Assembly: GCA_910586285.1 (NCBI GenBank) | Contig: CAJUGR010000001.1 | Span: forward strand, 36,151 to 54,508 | DNA length: 18,358 nucleotides | DNA from: an uncultured Erysipelotrichaceae bacterium | GTDB taxonomy: Bacteria > Bacillota_I > Bacilli_A > Erysipelotrichales > Erysipelotrichaceae | Reading direction: 5' to 3' | In this document: positions 7,998 through 15,299 of the stretch, piece after piece | Layout: each line of letters opens with the position of its first letter | Position numbering within the stretch: the stretch's first letter is position 1 | Notes under the pieces: model-generated | The model's input: the letters and a program-made list of their open reading frames with translations, nothing else | Database searches by the model: none | Told to the model about the DNA's origin: nothing | Position numbers and translations under genes: made by a program

Positions 7998-8209
7998 ATA
8001 AAAAAAGCCCGAGACTGGGACGTATACAATACGTGGTGCCACCCGGCTTCCTGCAATGCAGCTCTTTGTGATAACGGATCGATCCGCGGTTGACACCGTA
8101 ACTTTAAAGGCCCAATTCGATATGATTGCTTTGTTGAATTCTCAGCATCGGTCAACTCTCTGTAAAGGAAGACAATCATCCTACTTATCCTTTATTCAAC
8201 GTTTATCTG
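7998..8209 (-). promoter_or_regulatory. T-box riboswitch (tryptophan specifier UGG) in the trpS leader
   Basis: The leader holds GGGTGGCACCACG (the T-box proper, within 8047-8031), one base off the usual GGGTGGNACCGCG. The base after UGG is C, which would pair with the G discriminator of tRNA-Trp. Stem I can be drawn: lower stem AAAGG (8193-8189) with CCTTT (8110-8106), AGTA S-turn at 8185-8182, middle stem ATGATTG (8179-8173) with CAATCAT (8128-8122), and an apical GTTGA/TCAAC stem with GAGAG and CTGAGAA motifs. The specifier UGG (8114-8112) sits on the 3' side of the specifier loop just before the lower stem, as expected for Trp. The 5' end is inferred from the promoter. Confidence 0.9.
8000..8047 (-). 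terminator. T-box-controlled terminator of trpS
   Basis: On the minus strand an ACGTAT-TGT-ATACGT hairpin is embedded in an imperfect outer stem built from GCCGGG and the CTCGGGC side, followed by seven T's (8006-8000). The left part overlaps the T-box sequence, so antiterminator and terminator are mutually exclusive, as in other T-box leaders. Confidence 0.65.
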
Positions 8210-8215
8210 TCTATT

Positions 8216-8244
8216 ATCATACAACCAAAACGGCGGGGATGCAA
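8216..8244 (-). promoter_or_regulatory. Promoter of the trpS T-box transcript
   Basis: On the minus strand TTGCAT (8244-8239) and TATGAT (8221-8216) are exactly 17 bases apart. The predicted start near 8209 lies just before the first paired element of the T-box leader. Confidence 0.6.
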
Positions 8245-8377
8245 CCTTTTATTACCCGTTTTTGATTCAGAGGGATAATTTCTGATCAATTCGCATTGTT
8301 TTCTGTGGTATTCTTTTCAGCTGCTCTCTTTGGCATATGGATTATCGTGATTTACTGTCGATTGCCATGATTCGGAT

Positions 8378-8405
8378 TTGACATTTGCCTCAATATTGTT
8401 ATAAT
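8378..8405 (+). promoter_or_regulatory. Consensus sigma-A promoter of degV
   Basis: A perfect TTGACA (8378-8383) and a perfect TATAAT (8400-8405) are 16 bases apart, about 30 bases before the degV start. The expected transcript begins close to the ribosome binding site, so little leader is left for RNA-based control. Confidence 0.85.
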
Positions 8406-8434
8406 AAACGCGACTATGGGTTAGGAGGCCGATT

Positions 8435-9295
8435 ATGAAAATAGCAGTTTTAACAGACAGCGGTTCCGGGATGACGCAGAGCGAGGCACAGGAACAGGGA
8501 ATCTATTATCTTCCTTTGCAAGTGTTGAAGCGAGAAGAACAATATTTGGATGGAATTACAATTGATTTGCATCAAGTATATCAGTTACTGCATGAGGGTG
8601 TGCTGATGTCTACCTCTATGCCGCCGATCGGCATGATAGAAGAAACCTTGAAAAAAATGAAAGATGAGGGTGTGGATGCACTCATCTGCGTACCGATTAC
8701 ATCCGGTTTGTCATCTACGGCATCAGTGATGACAGCGGTGGCACAGGATATCGGAATCAAGCTGTATATCGTGGAAACTTATACGACTTGCTATTTACAG
8801 CGATATCTTGCGGAATGCGCAAAGAAATTGGCGGATCAGGGCTTAGATGCGGAAACGATCGTAAAAAGGCTTCAGAAAGCAGTAGAAGACAGTGATACGC
8901 TGATCATTCCCGATGATTTGCAGCATTTAAAACGCGGCGGACGATTGACACCCATGGCGGCCGCCTTGGGTAGTTTATTAAAAATCAAACCGATTTTGCA
9001 GTTGAATATAAAAAGCTCCGGAAAGATTGATGTGTATGACAAGGTTCGTACGATGTCACGGGCCCAGCTCAAAGCGATGGAAACTTTTGCGGCAGCGATG
9101 CAGGATGAAAATTATGTGGTTTCTTGCCTGCATACCGATGCCCCCGAAGCGTGTCAGGAACTGTTGGATAAAATGATTGCTATGATGCCGGGGCGTCAAT
9201 TTTATTTCGGTTATATCGGCGCTGTGATTTCGGTACATACCGGTATCGGCTGTCTGGGAATTCAATATATTCGCAAAGTAGAAGGATGCGAATAA
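8435..9295 (+). CDS. DegV family fatty-acid-binding protein
   Basis: This 286-aa protein has the DegV fold, whose characterised members (FakB) hold a fatty acid for phosphorylation by FakA. Motifs in order are TDSGSGM at residues 7-13 (families usually show TDST), STSMPP at 59-64 matching the ligand-contacting TSQPS region, ITSGLSST at 89-96, and LKRGGRLT at 165-172. Length and motif order are typical. TAGGAGG lies about 7 bases before ATG 8435. It is expressed alone from a consensus promoter and ends at a convergent terminator. No fakA-like kinase is nearby, so calling it FakB would go beyond the evidence. Confidence 0.92.
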   Translation: MKIAVLTDSGSGMTQSEAQEQGIYYLPLQVLKREEQYLDGITIDLHQVYQLLHEGVLMSTSMPPIGMIEETLKKMKDEGVDALICVPITSGLSSTASVMTAVAQDIGIKLYIVETYTTCYLQRYLAECAKKLADQGLDAETIVKRLQKAVEDSDTLIIPDDLQHLKRGGRLTPMAAALGSLLKIKPILQLNIKSSGKIDVYDKVRTMSRAQLKAMETFAAAMQDENYVVSCLHTDAPEACQELLDKMIAMMPGRQFYFGYIGAVISVHTGIGCLGIQYIRKVEGCE

Positions 9296-9330
9296 AGACA
9301 TGTGTTATCAAAAATATCATAGGAAAAGAA

Positions 9331-9360
9331 AAAGAGCTTACGTTGATTTGTAGGCTCTTT
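9331..9360. terminator. Bidirectional terminator between degV and the acetyltransferase
   Basis: The arms 9331-9341 (AAAGAGCTTAC) and 9350-9360 (GTAGGCTCTTT) pair over 11 bp with one G-T wobble around an 8-base loop. The T-run is better on the minus strand (CTCTTTTTCTTTT), so the acetyltransferase gene gains most, but degV converges on it too. Confidence 0.7.
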
Positions 9361-9403
9361 ATTCATAATTGGAAAAGAATGCTCATTTATATGTTCATGC
9401 CCC

Positions 9404-9907
9404 TTAAGATTCAGCTGTGATTTCTTTTTCCAGAATATAATCCTCCATGAGAAATCCGTGACCGATATCGGTATCTGCGCTGTCGATGATTTGAAAACCC
9501 TTATGGCGATAAAAATCCAAACTGTTAGAATTGAAGCGATTACATGTCAGATAAATGGATTCTAACTGATGTTCACGGGCATAGTCCGTCATTTTAGCAA
9601 GCAATTTACTCGCATAGCCGTAATTTCGCCACGACTTTAAAACATACAATTTACTTAAAAACAATCGTATCCCCTGTACTTGAAACCCACAATAGGCGAT
9701 CACCTCTTCATAATGATAAAGCATATAATATACATATCCTTCTTCATTGATGGATTTTTTTATCGCCTCAAAGCTTTGAAATCGTTTCACCATGTAATCA
9801 ATTTGTGTTTGGGACAGGATCGAGGAGTAGTGTTCATTCCATACGGTATGGGCACAGCGTGCCAACGCTTTGATGTCTTCATCACTGTTACATTGTTTCC
9901 ATTCCAT
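9404..9907 (-). CDS. GNAT family N-acetyltransferase
   Basis: This 167-aa protein has the acetyl-CoA-binding core of the GNAT superfamily: LSKLYVLKSWRNYGYASKLL carries the R-x-x-G-x-A pyrophosphate loop, and NSNSLDFYRHKGF is the usual C-terminal motif with the conserved Tyr. It resembles the PaiA/RimI-like general group, so the substrate (polyamine, peptide or small amine) cannot be told. GGGAGG stands 7 bases before ATG 9907, and a good promoter lies just upstream. It is a single-gene unit facing degV. Confidence 0.88.
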   Translation of the reverse strand: MEWKQCNSDEDIKALARCAHTVWNEHYSSILSQTQIDYMVKRFQSFEAIKKSINEEGYVYYMLYHYEEVIAYCGFQVQGIRLFLSKLYVLKSWRNYGYASKLLAKMTDYAREHQLESIYLTCNRFNSNSLDFYRHKGFQIIDSADTDIGHGFLMEDYILEKEITAES

Positions 9908-9930
9908 TGGTATCCTCCCTTCTTGTGCAT

Positions 9931-9959
9931 ATTATATCGTACATGTTTTCCTCTCGCAA
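9931..9959 (-). promoter_or_regulatory. Promoter of the GNAT gene
   Basis: On the minus strand TTGCGA (9959-9954) and TATAAT (9936-9931) are 17 bases apart, 24 bases before the start codon. Confidence 0.65.
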
Positions 9960-9974
9960 TATTGCATGCGAAGA

Positions 9975-10014
9975 AAAAACGCCTATGCGTTCTATTCTTG
10001 CATGAGGCGTTTTT
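9975..10014 (-). terminator. Terminator of the BceAB-like operon
   Basis: The arms 9975-9988 (AAAAACGCCTATGC) and 10000-10014 (GCATGAGGCGTTTTT) pair with a single bulge around an 11-base loop, with a T-run on the minus strand directly after the permease stop. The plus strand also ends in T's, but no plus-strand gene ends there. Confidence 0.8.
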
Positions 10015-10018
10015 GTGA

Positions 10019-12040
10019 TTATTTTTCTAATATATGGCGATAACCGAAGTAAGTAAAGAGGAAGTAGGCACCATAGATTAATAAGATCATCCCCCCGGTA
10101 ACTAATGAGGATAGGAATAAGTCGCTTTCACCGAAAACAACGACAATGGAATTAACCACTTGGATACCAACCACACTGTGTACAATAGCCAGTAACAGCG
10201 GCATGAAGAAATAGATGCTCAGCTGCAGGAAAACCGATTGGGATATCATACGTTTTTCGGCTCCAATTTTGTTTAAAATCTGATAGCGATGTTTGTTATC
10301 GGTTGCTTGTGATAATTGTTGGAGAGCGAGAATCACCGCGCTGGCCAGTAGGAAGATCAATCCGAGATACAAGCCGATATAGGTCATAATGACCGATAAT
10401 CCTTTGGAGTTTTCCTGTACTGCTTGGGCAGACGTTGATGCTGAAGGCATATATTGCTTGCTTTCCTCGCCATCATTCGTTTTATTGTATTCGCTAACCC
10501 GTTGATTGACCATTTCGGAAAACTGCTCCTGATCAACACCATCCTTCAAGTTGACATTCCAATACATACTGTAAAGTTCCGCATCGGCAGGAATCAATTC
10601 ATCCGCAACACAAACACCGATGAGTGTGGTAGAGGTATTTAGGGTAGTGCCCAAATTGATCATTTCCGGCCGTTCACCGCGCAGTCGCAAGGAATGACCA
10701 TATAGGGTGAAAGTAGGCTGCTCAACGACAATATCATCCACCACATCTCGAATCAGTTCCGAACTGGTAAACATCAGTGCTTCACCTGGTTTTAATGTTA
10801 GCGGCTCTAATCCATAAACCTTTCTCATTATGTTCATTTCTGATAAGGGAATGACTTCAAATTCTTCTTCAAATTGGTCATCGGGTACGAAGGAATCGTC
10901 CACATAAGGCTTAAATGACGCAAAGGTTATGTCAGAGCGATAATCATGAATGAAGTATTCTTCTTGAATATCACGATTATCGATCTTCAGATCTTCTTTC
11001 AGATTCGATAAGTCAATGAGATAGTCTTTATCATTGTACGCGCTGTCATAGACACCGTAAGAACAATCAAACGGGGTAGCCAGCTGAATTGTACTGTTAA
11101 TTGTACGATTGAGGTTGGTTCCGGTAGCTAAGGCACCGATGGAAAATAACAGCATAATACACACGATGCTCATGGATACAAAATTACTGTTGATAGAGGC
11201 ATTTATCTGGCGAAGTACAAACATATTCAGCTTACGGTAATAGAGCTTCTTACTGCTTTGGACGAATTTTAGCAGAAAACCTGAGAGTGCCATAAAAAAC
11301 AGTATGGTACCGATAATTCCGGCCGGAGCGATGATCTGCAACTGCATGAGTGCATTCATGCCTTCAGATAATGCGTACCAATAAGTGAAGCCCAAAATCA
11401 CAAGTGATAACAGAAACATCAGGATGGACAAATAAATGTTTTTGGCCTTTAATGTTTCATTCTTTTTATCAGCGGTTAACAAGTCAATTAACTGATAGCG
11501 ATTTAAGATGGATATATTAAAGATCATGATGATAAAGAAGATCATCGCAAAGGCAATAATAGTCATTTTGGTCGCATCTGTTGAGAAGATAAACGAGTAA
11601 TTGAGTGCTGCTTCAAATAAATTGGCTGTGATAATCGTCAGTAATTGGGATACGAATAAACCGGCTAACAATCCGGCAATTAATGATAACAAGCCGATCA
11701 TAAAGGTTTCATAAACAAGAACTCGGGAGATGTGATGCTTAGGCATTCCTAATAAAGTGTATAACCCCAATTCTTTTTTACGTCGTTTGATTAAGAAATT
11801 ATTGGCGTAAATGATCAGAAATCCCAGAACCACGGCGACAAACATCGACAAGGTCTTTATCAATCCTTGTACGGATTCAATGATTTCATGTTGACTTTGA
11901 CTTAGCTCCATTACTGCTTGTTGGGCCTGAAAGGAATTAAATGAATAAAACAGGCAGATGGCGAAAGCAAGGGTTAAGAAATAGATCATGTAATCGCGGA
12001 AACTTTTTTTTACGTTTTTGACGGCGAGTCTAAAGTACAT
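10019..12040 (-). CDS. BceB-like ABC transporter permease (peptide antibiotic type)
   Basis: This 673-aa membrane protein fits the BceB/VraG design: one segment near 18-36, then two FtsX-like groups of membrane segments, with a large external domain of about 230 residues (roughly 308-545) between segments 7 and 8. The cytoplasmic loop KKELGLYTLLGMPKHHI (88-104) is typical of the coupling region, and KIGAEKRM of the second half matches it. Characterised relatives free lipid II cycle targets from bacitracin, lantibiotics or similar peptides and signal to a BceS-type kinase through the external domain. I use ATG 12040 (GGGAGGTGA 8 bases upstream) rather than GTG 12052, which overlaps that site. 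It overlaps the ATPase gene by 11 bases. The substrate is unknown. Confidence 0.9.
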   Translation of the reverse strand: MYFRLAVKNVKKSFRDYMIYFLTLAFAICLFYSFNSFQAQQAVMELSQSQHEIIESVQGLIKTLSMFVAVVLGFLIIYANNFLIKRRKKELGLYTLLGMPKHHISRVLVYETFMIGLLSLIAGLLAGLFVSQLLTIITANLFEAALNYSFIFSTDATKMTIIAFAMIFFIIMIFNISILNRYQLIDLLTADKKNETLKAKNIYLSILMFLLSLVILGFTYWYALSEGMNALMQLQIIAPAGIIGTILFFMALSGFLLKFVQSSKKLYYRKLNMFVLRQINASINSNFVSMSIVCIMLLFSIGALATGTNLNRTINSTIQLATPFDCSYGVYDSAYNDKDYLIDLSNLKEDLKIDNRDIQEEYFIHDYRSDITFASFKPYVDDSFVPDDQFEEEFEVIPLSEMNIMRKVYGLEPLTLKPGEALMFTSSELIRDVVDDIVVEQPTFTLYGHSLRLRGERPEMINLGTTLNTSTTLIGVCVADELIPADAELYSMYWNVNLKDGVDQEQFSEMVNQRVSEYNKTNDGEESKQYMPSASTSAQAVQENSKGLSVIMTYIGLYLGLIFLLASAVILALQQLSQATDNKHRYQILNKIGAEKRMISQSVFLQLSIYFFMPLLLAIVHSVVGIQVVNSIVVVFGESDLFLSSLVTGGMILLIYGAYFLFTYFGYRHILEK

Positions 12041-12797
12041 TGGAAGAGTCACCTCCCAAGAGGGTTACGACTTCAATGATTTTATTGAAGAAGGTTTTGC
12101 GGGTATCATTGCCGCGAATCAATTCGTTGAAAATGCGTCCGTCCTTGATAAATAATATGCGATGGGCATAGGAAGCGGTAAAAGCATCGTGGGTGACCAT
12201 CATGATCGTGGCGTGATACGCTTCATTTAATTTCTCCATACTGTCTAACAGGATTCGACTGGCTTTGGAATCCAAGGCACCGGTCGGTTCATCAGCCAGA
12301 ATGAGGGAAGGATTGGTAATGAGGGCACGGGCACTGGCTACACGCTGTTTTTGTCCGCCCGACATCTGATAGGGGTATTTATTCAAGACATCTTCGATAT
12401 CCAATTTTTTCGCAACATCCTGTATCCGGTTTTTGATTTGTGACGGTTTGGCTTTTTGTATGGTCAGAGCCAAAGCGATATTTTCATAAGCGGTCAGGGT
12501 ATCTAATAAATTGAAATCCTGAAAGATAAAGCCAAGTTCTTCCCGCCGGAATTTGCTTAAGGCATTTCTTTTTAACTTGGTGATATCGCGTTGATTGATC
12601 GTAATATGACCGCTGGTGATCGTATCAATGGTGGAAACACAATTTAATAGGGTGGTTTTTCCGGAACCGCTGGGTCCCATAATACCGATAAATTCTCCCT
12701 CTTCCACTTGGAAGGAAATTCGATCTAAGGCTTTGGTCAGATTGCCTTTACTGCCGTAATACTTTTCGATATTGTCTACTTGTAATATTGTTGTCAT
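12030..12797 (-). CDS. BceA-like ABC transporter ATPase
   Basis: This 255-aa ATP-binding subunit partners the permease that follows. It shows Walker A GPSGSGKTT (41-49), Q-loop Gln93 in FIFQDFNLL, signature MSGGQKQR (145-152), Walker B LILADEP (165-171) and the H-loop His203. The sequence around FRREELGFIFQDFNLLDTLTAYENI is characteristic of the BceA/SalX subgroup of MacB-like ATPases. AGGAGG lies 7 bases before ATG 12797. It overlaps the permease gene by 11 bases and lies 11 bases after the small membrane protein gene, so the three are almost certainly co-transcribed. Confidence 0.95.
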   Translation of the reverse strand: MTTILQVDNIEKYYGSKGNLTKALDRISFQVEEGEFIGIMGPSGSGKTTLLNCVSTIDTITSGHITINQRDITKLKRNALSKFRREELGFIFQDFNLLDTLTAYENIALALTIQKAKPSQIKNRIQDVAKKLDIEDVLNKYPYQMSGGQKQRVASARALITNPSLILADEPTGALDSKASRILLDSMEKLNEAYHATIMMVTHDAFTASYAHRILFIKDGRIFNELIRGNDTRKTFFNKIIEVVTLLGGDSSNVL

Positions 12798-12808
12798 CTC
12801 TTTACCTC

Positions 12809-13000
12809 CTAGTTGTATTTACGTTTGAGACCAAGCTCTGCTTGGTGAAGCCAATATAGGATCGATATCAATAATAAACATGATAATACGATTCTATCAA
12901 ATCCGGTGGGAAAAAACCATGGAAAAAGAATGCACAGGCTTTCTAAGATCATCATCACGGCGATGATCCGCTCGGTTTTAAAATCGGTTCGATTGTTCAT
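12809..13000 (-). CDS. 63-aa two-helix membrane protein, first gene of the BceAB-like operon
   Basis: ATG 13000 has AAGGAG 8 bases upstream. The protein has a charged N-terminus (NNRTDFKTER), two hydrophobic helices (about 12-31 and 36-52) with the turn FPTGFDR, and a basic tail (LKRKYN). I recognise no family. A longer in-frame start at 13096 lacks a ribosome binding site and would overrun the promoter. Its place directly before the ATPase gene suggests an accessory or regulatory subunit of the transporter, but that rests on context alone. Confidence 0.7.
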   Translation of the reverse strand: MNNRTDFKTERIIAVMMILESLCILFPWFFPTGFDRIVLSCLLLISILYWLHQAELGLKRKYN

Positions 13001-13040
13001 TGGTTTCACTCCTTTTGCTTCATTCTCTTGTGACAATATC

Positions 13041-13069
13041 ATTATAGGTGAAGCGATAAAAACATGCCA
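13041..13069 (-). promoter_or_regulatory. Candidate promoter of the BceAB-like operon
   Basis: On the minus strand a perfect TATAAT (13046-13041) is preceded, 17 bases upstream, by the poor -35 TGGCAT (13069-13064). A strong -10 with a weak -35 is what an activator-dependent promoter looks like, and a BceR-like box lies 22 bases further upstream. Confidence 0.5.
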
Positions 13070-13090
13070 TGAGATTGCGTGACAATTCGC

Positions 13091-13104
13091 TAACAAAGTT
13101 GTAA
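13091..13104. promoter_or_regulatory. BceR-type binding box (TAACA-AAGT-TGTAA)
   Basis: TAACAAAGTTGTAA matches the TNACA-N4-TGTAA pattern described for BceR-like response regulators, as an imperfect palindrome. Its centre is about 63 bases upstream of the predicted transcription start of the operon, in the position of an activator. No response regulator or kinase gene is in the window. It also lies about 75 bases upstream of the HAD promoter on the other strand, where it could act too. Confidence 0.55.
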
Positions 13105-13171
13105 GTTTGGCAAATGAATGTAATAAAGGTTTTTTGCGATTGCGAATGTGTTTATAAAGGATTCTGACGGC

Positions 13172-13200
13172 TGGATATTTTATCAGTGATAAAGTATAAT
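13172..13200 (+). promoter_or_regulatory. Candidate promoter of the HAD-rlmD pair
   Basis: TGGATA (13172-13177) and a perfect TATAAT (13195-13200) are 17 bases apart, leaving a leader of about 55 bases before the HAD gene. It diverges from the transporter promoter. Confidence 0.5.
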
Positions 13201-13260
13201 GAGAGTAAGATAATCAAGATGGATAAAGGAAGCGTGGTTGGGATTGTTTTAGGGATGGTG

Positions 13261-13851
13261 ATGATTATGCGAAATGTTATATTTGATATTGGCAGTGTTT
13301 TAGTGGAATTTGATCCGGAGCGTTTTTTTTGTGAGCGGTTTGCGAATGAGCATATGGAGGAAGTGTGTCCGTTAATTTTTGACGATATTTGGGCGGGAAC
13401 GGATCGTGGGGATTATTTGTGTGCAGTTGCACAGCGGATGCATCATGAGCGATATCCGCAATATAGAAAGCAAATTGATTTGATTTATGCACATTGGATG
13501 GAAATGATGACGCTGAAGGAGGAGAGCGTTGCTTATTTAAAGGAGTGCCGTAAGCATGGGTATCGTGTTTATCTGCTCAGTAATATCGGAAAGGAAAGCT
13601 ACGAGTATTTAAGGGAACGGTATGCGTTTTTCCAAATGGTGGATGGGATGACGCTGAGTTTTGAAGAACGTTGTATTAAGCCTGAGCCGCAAATTTATCA
13701 AGCATTGCTTACACGGTGGAGATTGTCGGCGGCAGATTGTGTTTTCTTTGATGATCAGCCGCGTAATATTCAAACAGCTATCCGGTTGGGGATGCGTGGA
13801 ATTGTTTTTGAGAACATCGAACAGGCGCGTAAGGAGGCTGCGTTATGGTAG
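13261..13851 (+). CDS. HAD-superfamily hydrolase, subfamily IA (YihX-like phosphatase)
   Basis: This 196-aa protein shows the HAD motifs in order: FDIGSVLVEFD with nucleophile Asp9 (D-x-G in place of D-x-D, as in the YihX-like group), LLSNIG with Ser107, Lys140 in CIKPEP, and FFDDQPRN with the acidic pair 164-165. A helical cap lies between motifs I and II. Such enzymes remove phosphate from small molecules; YihX itself acts on glucose-1-phosphate, but the substrate here is not evident. I start at ATG 13261 because AGGG lies 6 bases before it; ATG 13267 is also possible. The frame further up to 13186 begins inside the promoter. Its stop overlaps the rlmD start by 7 bases. Confidence 0.88.
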   Translation: MIMRNVIFDIGSVLVEFDPERFFCERFANEHMEEVCPLIFDDIWAGTDRGDYLCAVAQRMHHERYPQYRKQIDLIYAHWMEMMTLKEESVAYLKECRKHGYRVYLLSNIGKESYEYLRERYAFFQMVDGMTLSFEERCIKPEPQIYQALLTRWRLSAADCVFFDDQPRNIQTAIRLGMRGIVFENIEQARKEAALW

Positions 13852-15206
13852 TGCTTCATCGCTGTTATCCGATAAGCATAAAAGCGTTGGAGGAGAATGG
13901 TTATGGTGTGGGAATGGTTCAGGGAGAACGTGTTTATGTGAATCAGGCATTGCCGCAGGAAGCAGGTACGGTGCGGATTGTCAAGAAGAGGAAGGATGGT
14001 TATGTTGGGGAAATGGTGCGGTGGAAACACCAAAATGCGAACAGGGTGAAGAGCCCTTGTGCCATTTATGATCGTTGTGGTAGTTGTCATCTGCTGCATT
14101 GTCGCTATGAGGCACAGCTTGCATTAAAAAAGGAACAATTGCAGCGATGGGTGAAGCAGGCCTCATTGTCTTTGCGGGTACATGATGTAGTCGGAATGGA
14201 GGTGCCGTATGCGTATCGCAATAAGGTGATCATCGGGTTTGAACGAGATCGGCGCGGCCGCATCCGGGCAGGCTTTTATGAGGAGTTTTCGCATCGCATT
14301 ATTCCTTATCAGCGCTGTTTGTTGCATGATGAGGAAATGGATCGGATTGTGGGAACGATGGTTCATTTGATGGAAAAGCAGCGTATTGAGCCTTATGAGG
14401 AAGCACGAAGAAAAGGGCTGCTGCGTCATGTCATATTGCGAAGAAGTTCATTGAACGGGGATGTGATGGTGATTTTGGTCGTAAACGCGATGGTGTTCCC
14501 AGGGTGTCATCATTTTGTCAGTGCCCTAAGGCAGGCGCATCCGGCGATTCGCACTGTGGTGATGAATGTTAATACCCGCCATACCAGTGTGGTGTTGGGA
14601 GAGCGGGGGCGTGTAGTATATGGCAACGGATGGATTGAGGATGAGTTGTGCGGATATCGTTATCGCATATCGGCCAAGAGTTTTTTTCAGATTAATCATG
14701 CGCAGTGTGAAGTGCTGTACGGTAAGGCGTTGTCGTTGTTAAAGCTGTCAGGTAATGAAACGGTTTTGGATACGTATTGCGGCATCGGGACGATCGGGAT
14801 GAGTGTGGCTGATCGGGTGAAACAGGTGATCGGGGTGGAGAATAATCGTGATGCAGTGCAGGATGCGGCTATGAATGCTAAACGCAATCAGGTGAAGAAT
14901 ATTCGCTTTGTGTGTGCGGATGCCGGTGAGTATATGCGTAAGGCGGCGCAAAGGGGCGATATCGTGGATGTGATTATTATGGATCCACCGCGCAGTGGGA
15001 GTACGAAGGAGTTTATGGATGCCTGTGCCAAACTGAAGGTCGCTCAGATTCTCTATATTTCGTGTGATCCTCGAACGCAGTTGAGGGATTTGGCTTACTT
15101 TAGGCGGTTGGGGTATGTGGCGAAGGAGATGTATCCGGTGGATATGTTTGCGCATACGGGGCATGTTGAGACAGTAGTATTGATGTCAAGGGTCGAAGGA
15201 AAATAG
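13845..15206 (+). CDS. rlmD: 23S rRNA (uracil-C5)-methyltransferase RlmD (RumA/TrmA family)
   Basis: This 453-aa SAM-dependent RNA methyltransferase should make 5-methyluridine in 23S rRNA (position 1939 in E. coli numbering for RlmD). It begins with a TRAM-like region, followed by iron-sulfur ligands Cys72, Cys78, Cys81 and probably Cys158. The C-terminal methyltransferase domain shows KSFFQINHAQ, the SAM loop DTYCGIGTIG, MDPPRSG, catalytic Cys407 in ISCDP, and DMFAHTGHVETVVLM. AAGGAGG lies 8 bases before ATG 13845. Firmicutes often carry several paralogues (RlmCD, RlmD), so exact target uridines may differ. Gene and C-terminus are complete although a mobile-element remnant starts just downstream. 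Confidence 0.93.
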   Translation: MVVLHRCYPISIKALEENGYGVGMVQGERVYVNQALPQEAGTVRIVKKRKDGYVGEMVRWKHQNANRVKSPCAIYDRCGSCHLLHCRYEAQLALKKEQLQRWVKQASLSLRVHDVVGMEVPYAYRNKVIIGFERDRRGRIRAGFYEEFSHRIIPYQRCLLHDEEMDRIVGTMVHLMEKQRIEPYEEARRKGLLRHVILRRSSLNGDVMVILVVNAMVFPGCHHFVSALRQAHPAIRTVVMNVNTRHTSVVLGERGRVVYGNGWIEDELCGYRYRISAKSFFQINHAQCEVLYGKALSLLKLSGNETVLDTYCGIGTIGMSVADRVKQVIGVENNRDAVQDAAMNAKRNQVKNIRFVCADAGEYMRKAAQRGDIVDVIIMDPPRSGSTKEFMDACAKLKVAQILYISCDPRTQLRDLAYFRRLGYVAKEMYPVDMFAHTGHVETVVLMSRVEGK

Positions 15207-15234
15207 CCGCGAAAGCCCGCTAATACTGCGGTTT

Positions 15235-15265
15235 TCGGGCAATCGGGCAAATTTGGCATCGGGCA
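15235..15265 (+). repeat. Three copies of TCGGGCA just after rlmD
   Basis: TCGGGCA occurs at 15235-15241, 15243-15249 and 15259-15265, with start offsets of 8 and 16 bases. The first copy belongs to GCCCG/CGGGC pairing (15215-15219 with 15236-15240), which interleaves with CCGC/GCGG (15207-15210 with 15228-15231). GCAGA/TCTGC (15263-15267 and 15276-15280) follows as a further hairpin. No T-run follows, so a normal terminator is unlikely. Confidence 0.4.
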
Positions 15266-15299
15266 GACAGAACGCTCTGCGGTAACTTATCCAAAGGCA

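Noticed and set aside
7961..8179. N-terminal extension of trpS into the leader
   Set aside because: The stretch is the T-box RNA; ATG 7960 has a strong ribosome binding site and matches the normal TrpRS N-terminus.
9680..10018. 112-codon plus-strand frame over the GNAT gene start
   Set aside because: It runs antisense through the acetyltransferase, its promoter and the terminator of the permease operon.
12041..12052. Upstream GTG start of the permease
   Set aside because: The GTG at 12052 overlaps the GGGAGGTGA ribosome binding site that serves ATG 12040.
13770..14099. Minus-strand frames antisense to rlmD here and at 14748-15164
   Set aside because: They are rich in His, Ile and Pro, as expected from reading conserved RlmD codons backwards, and have no start signals.
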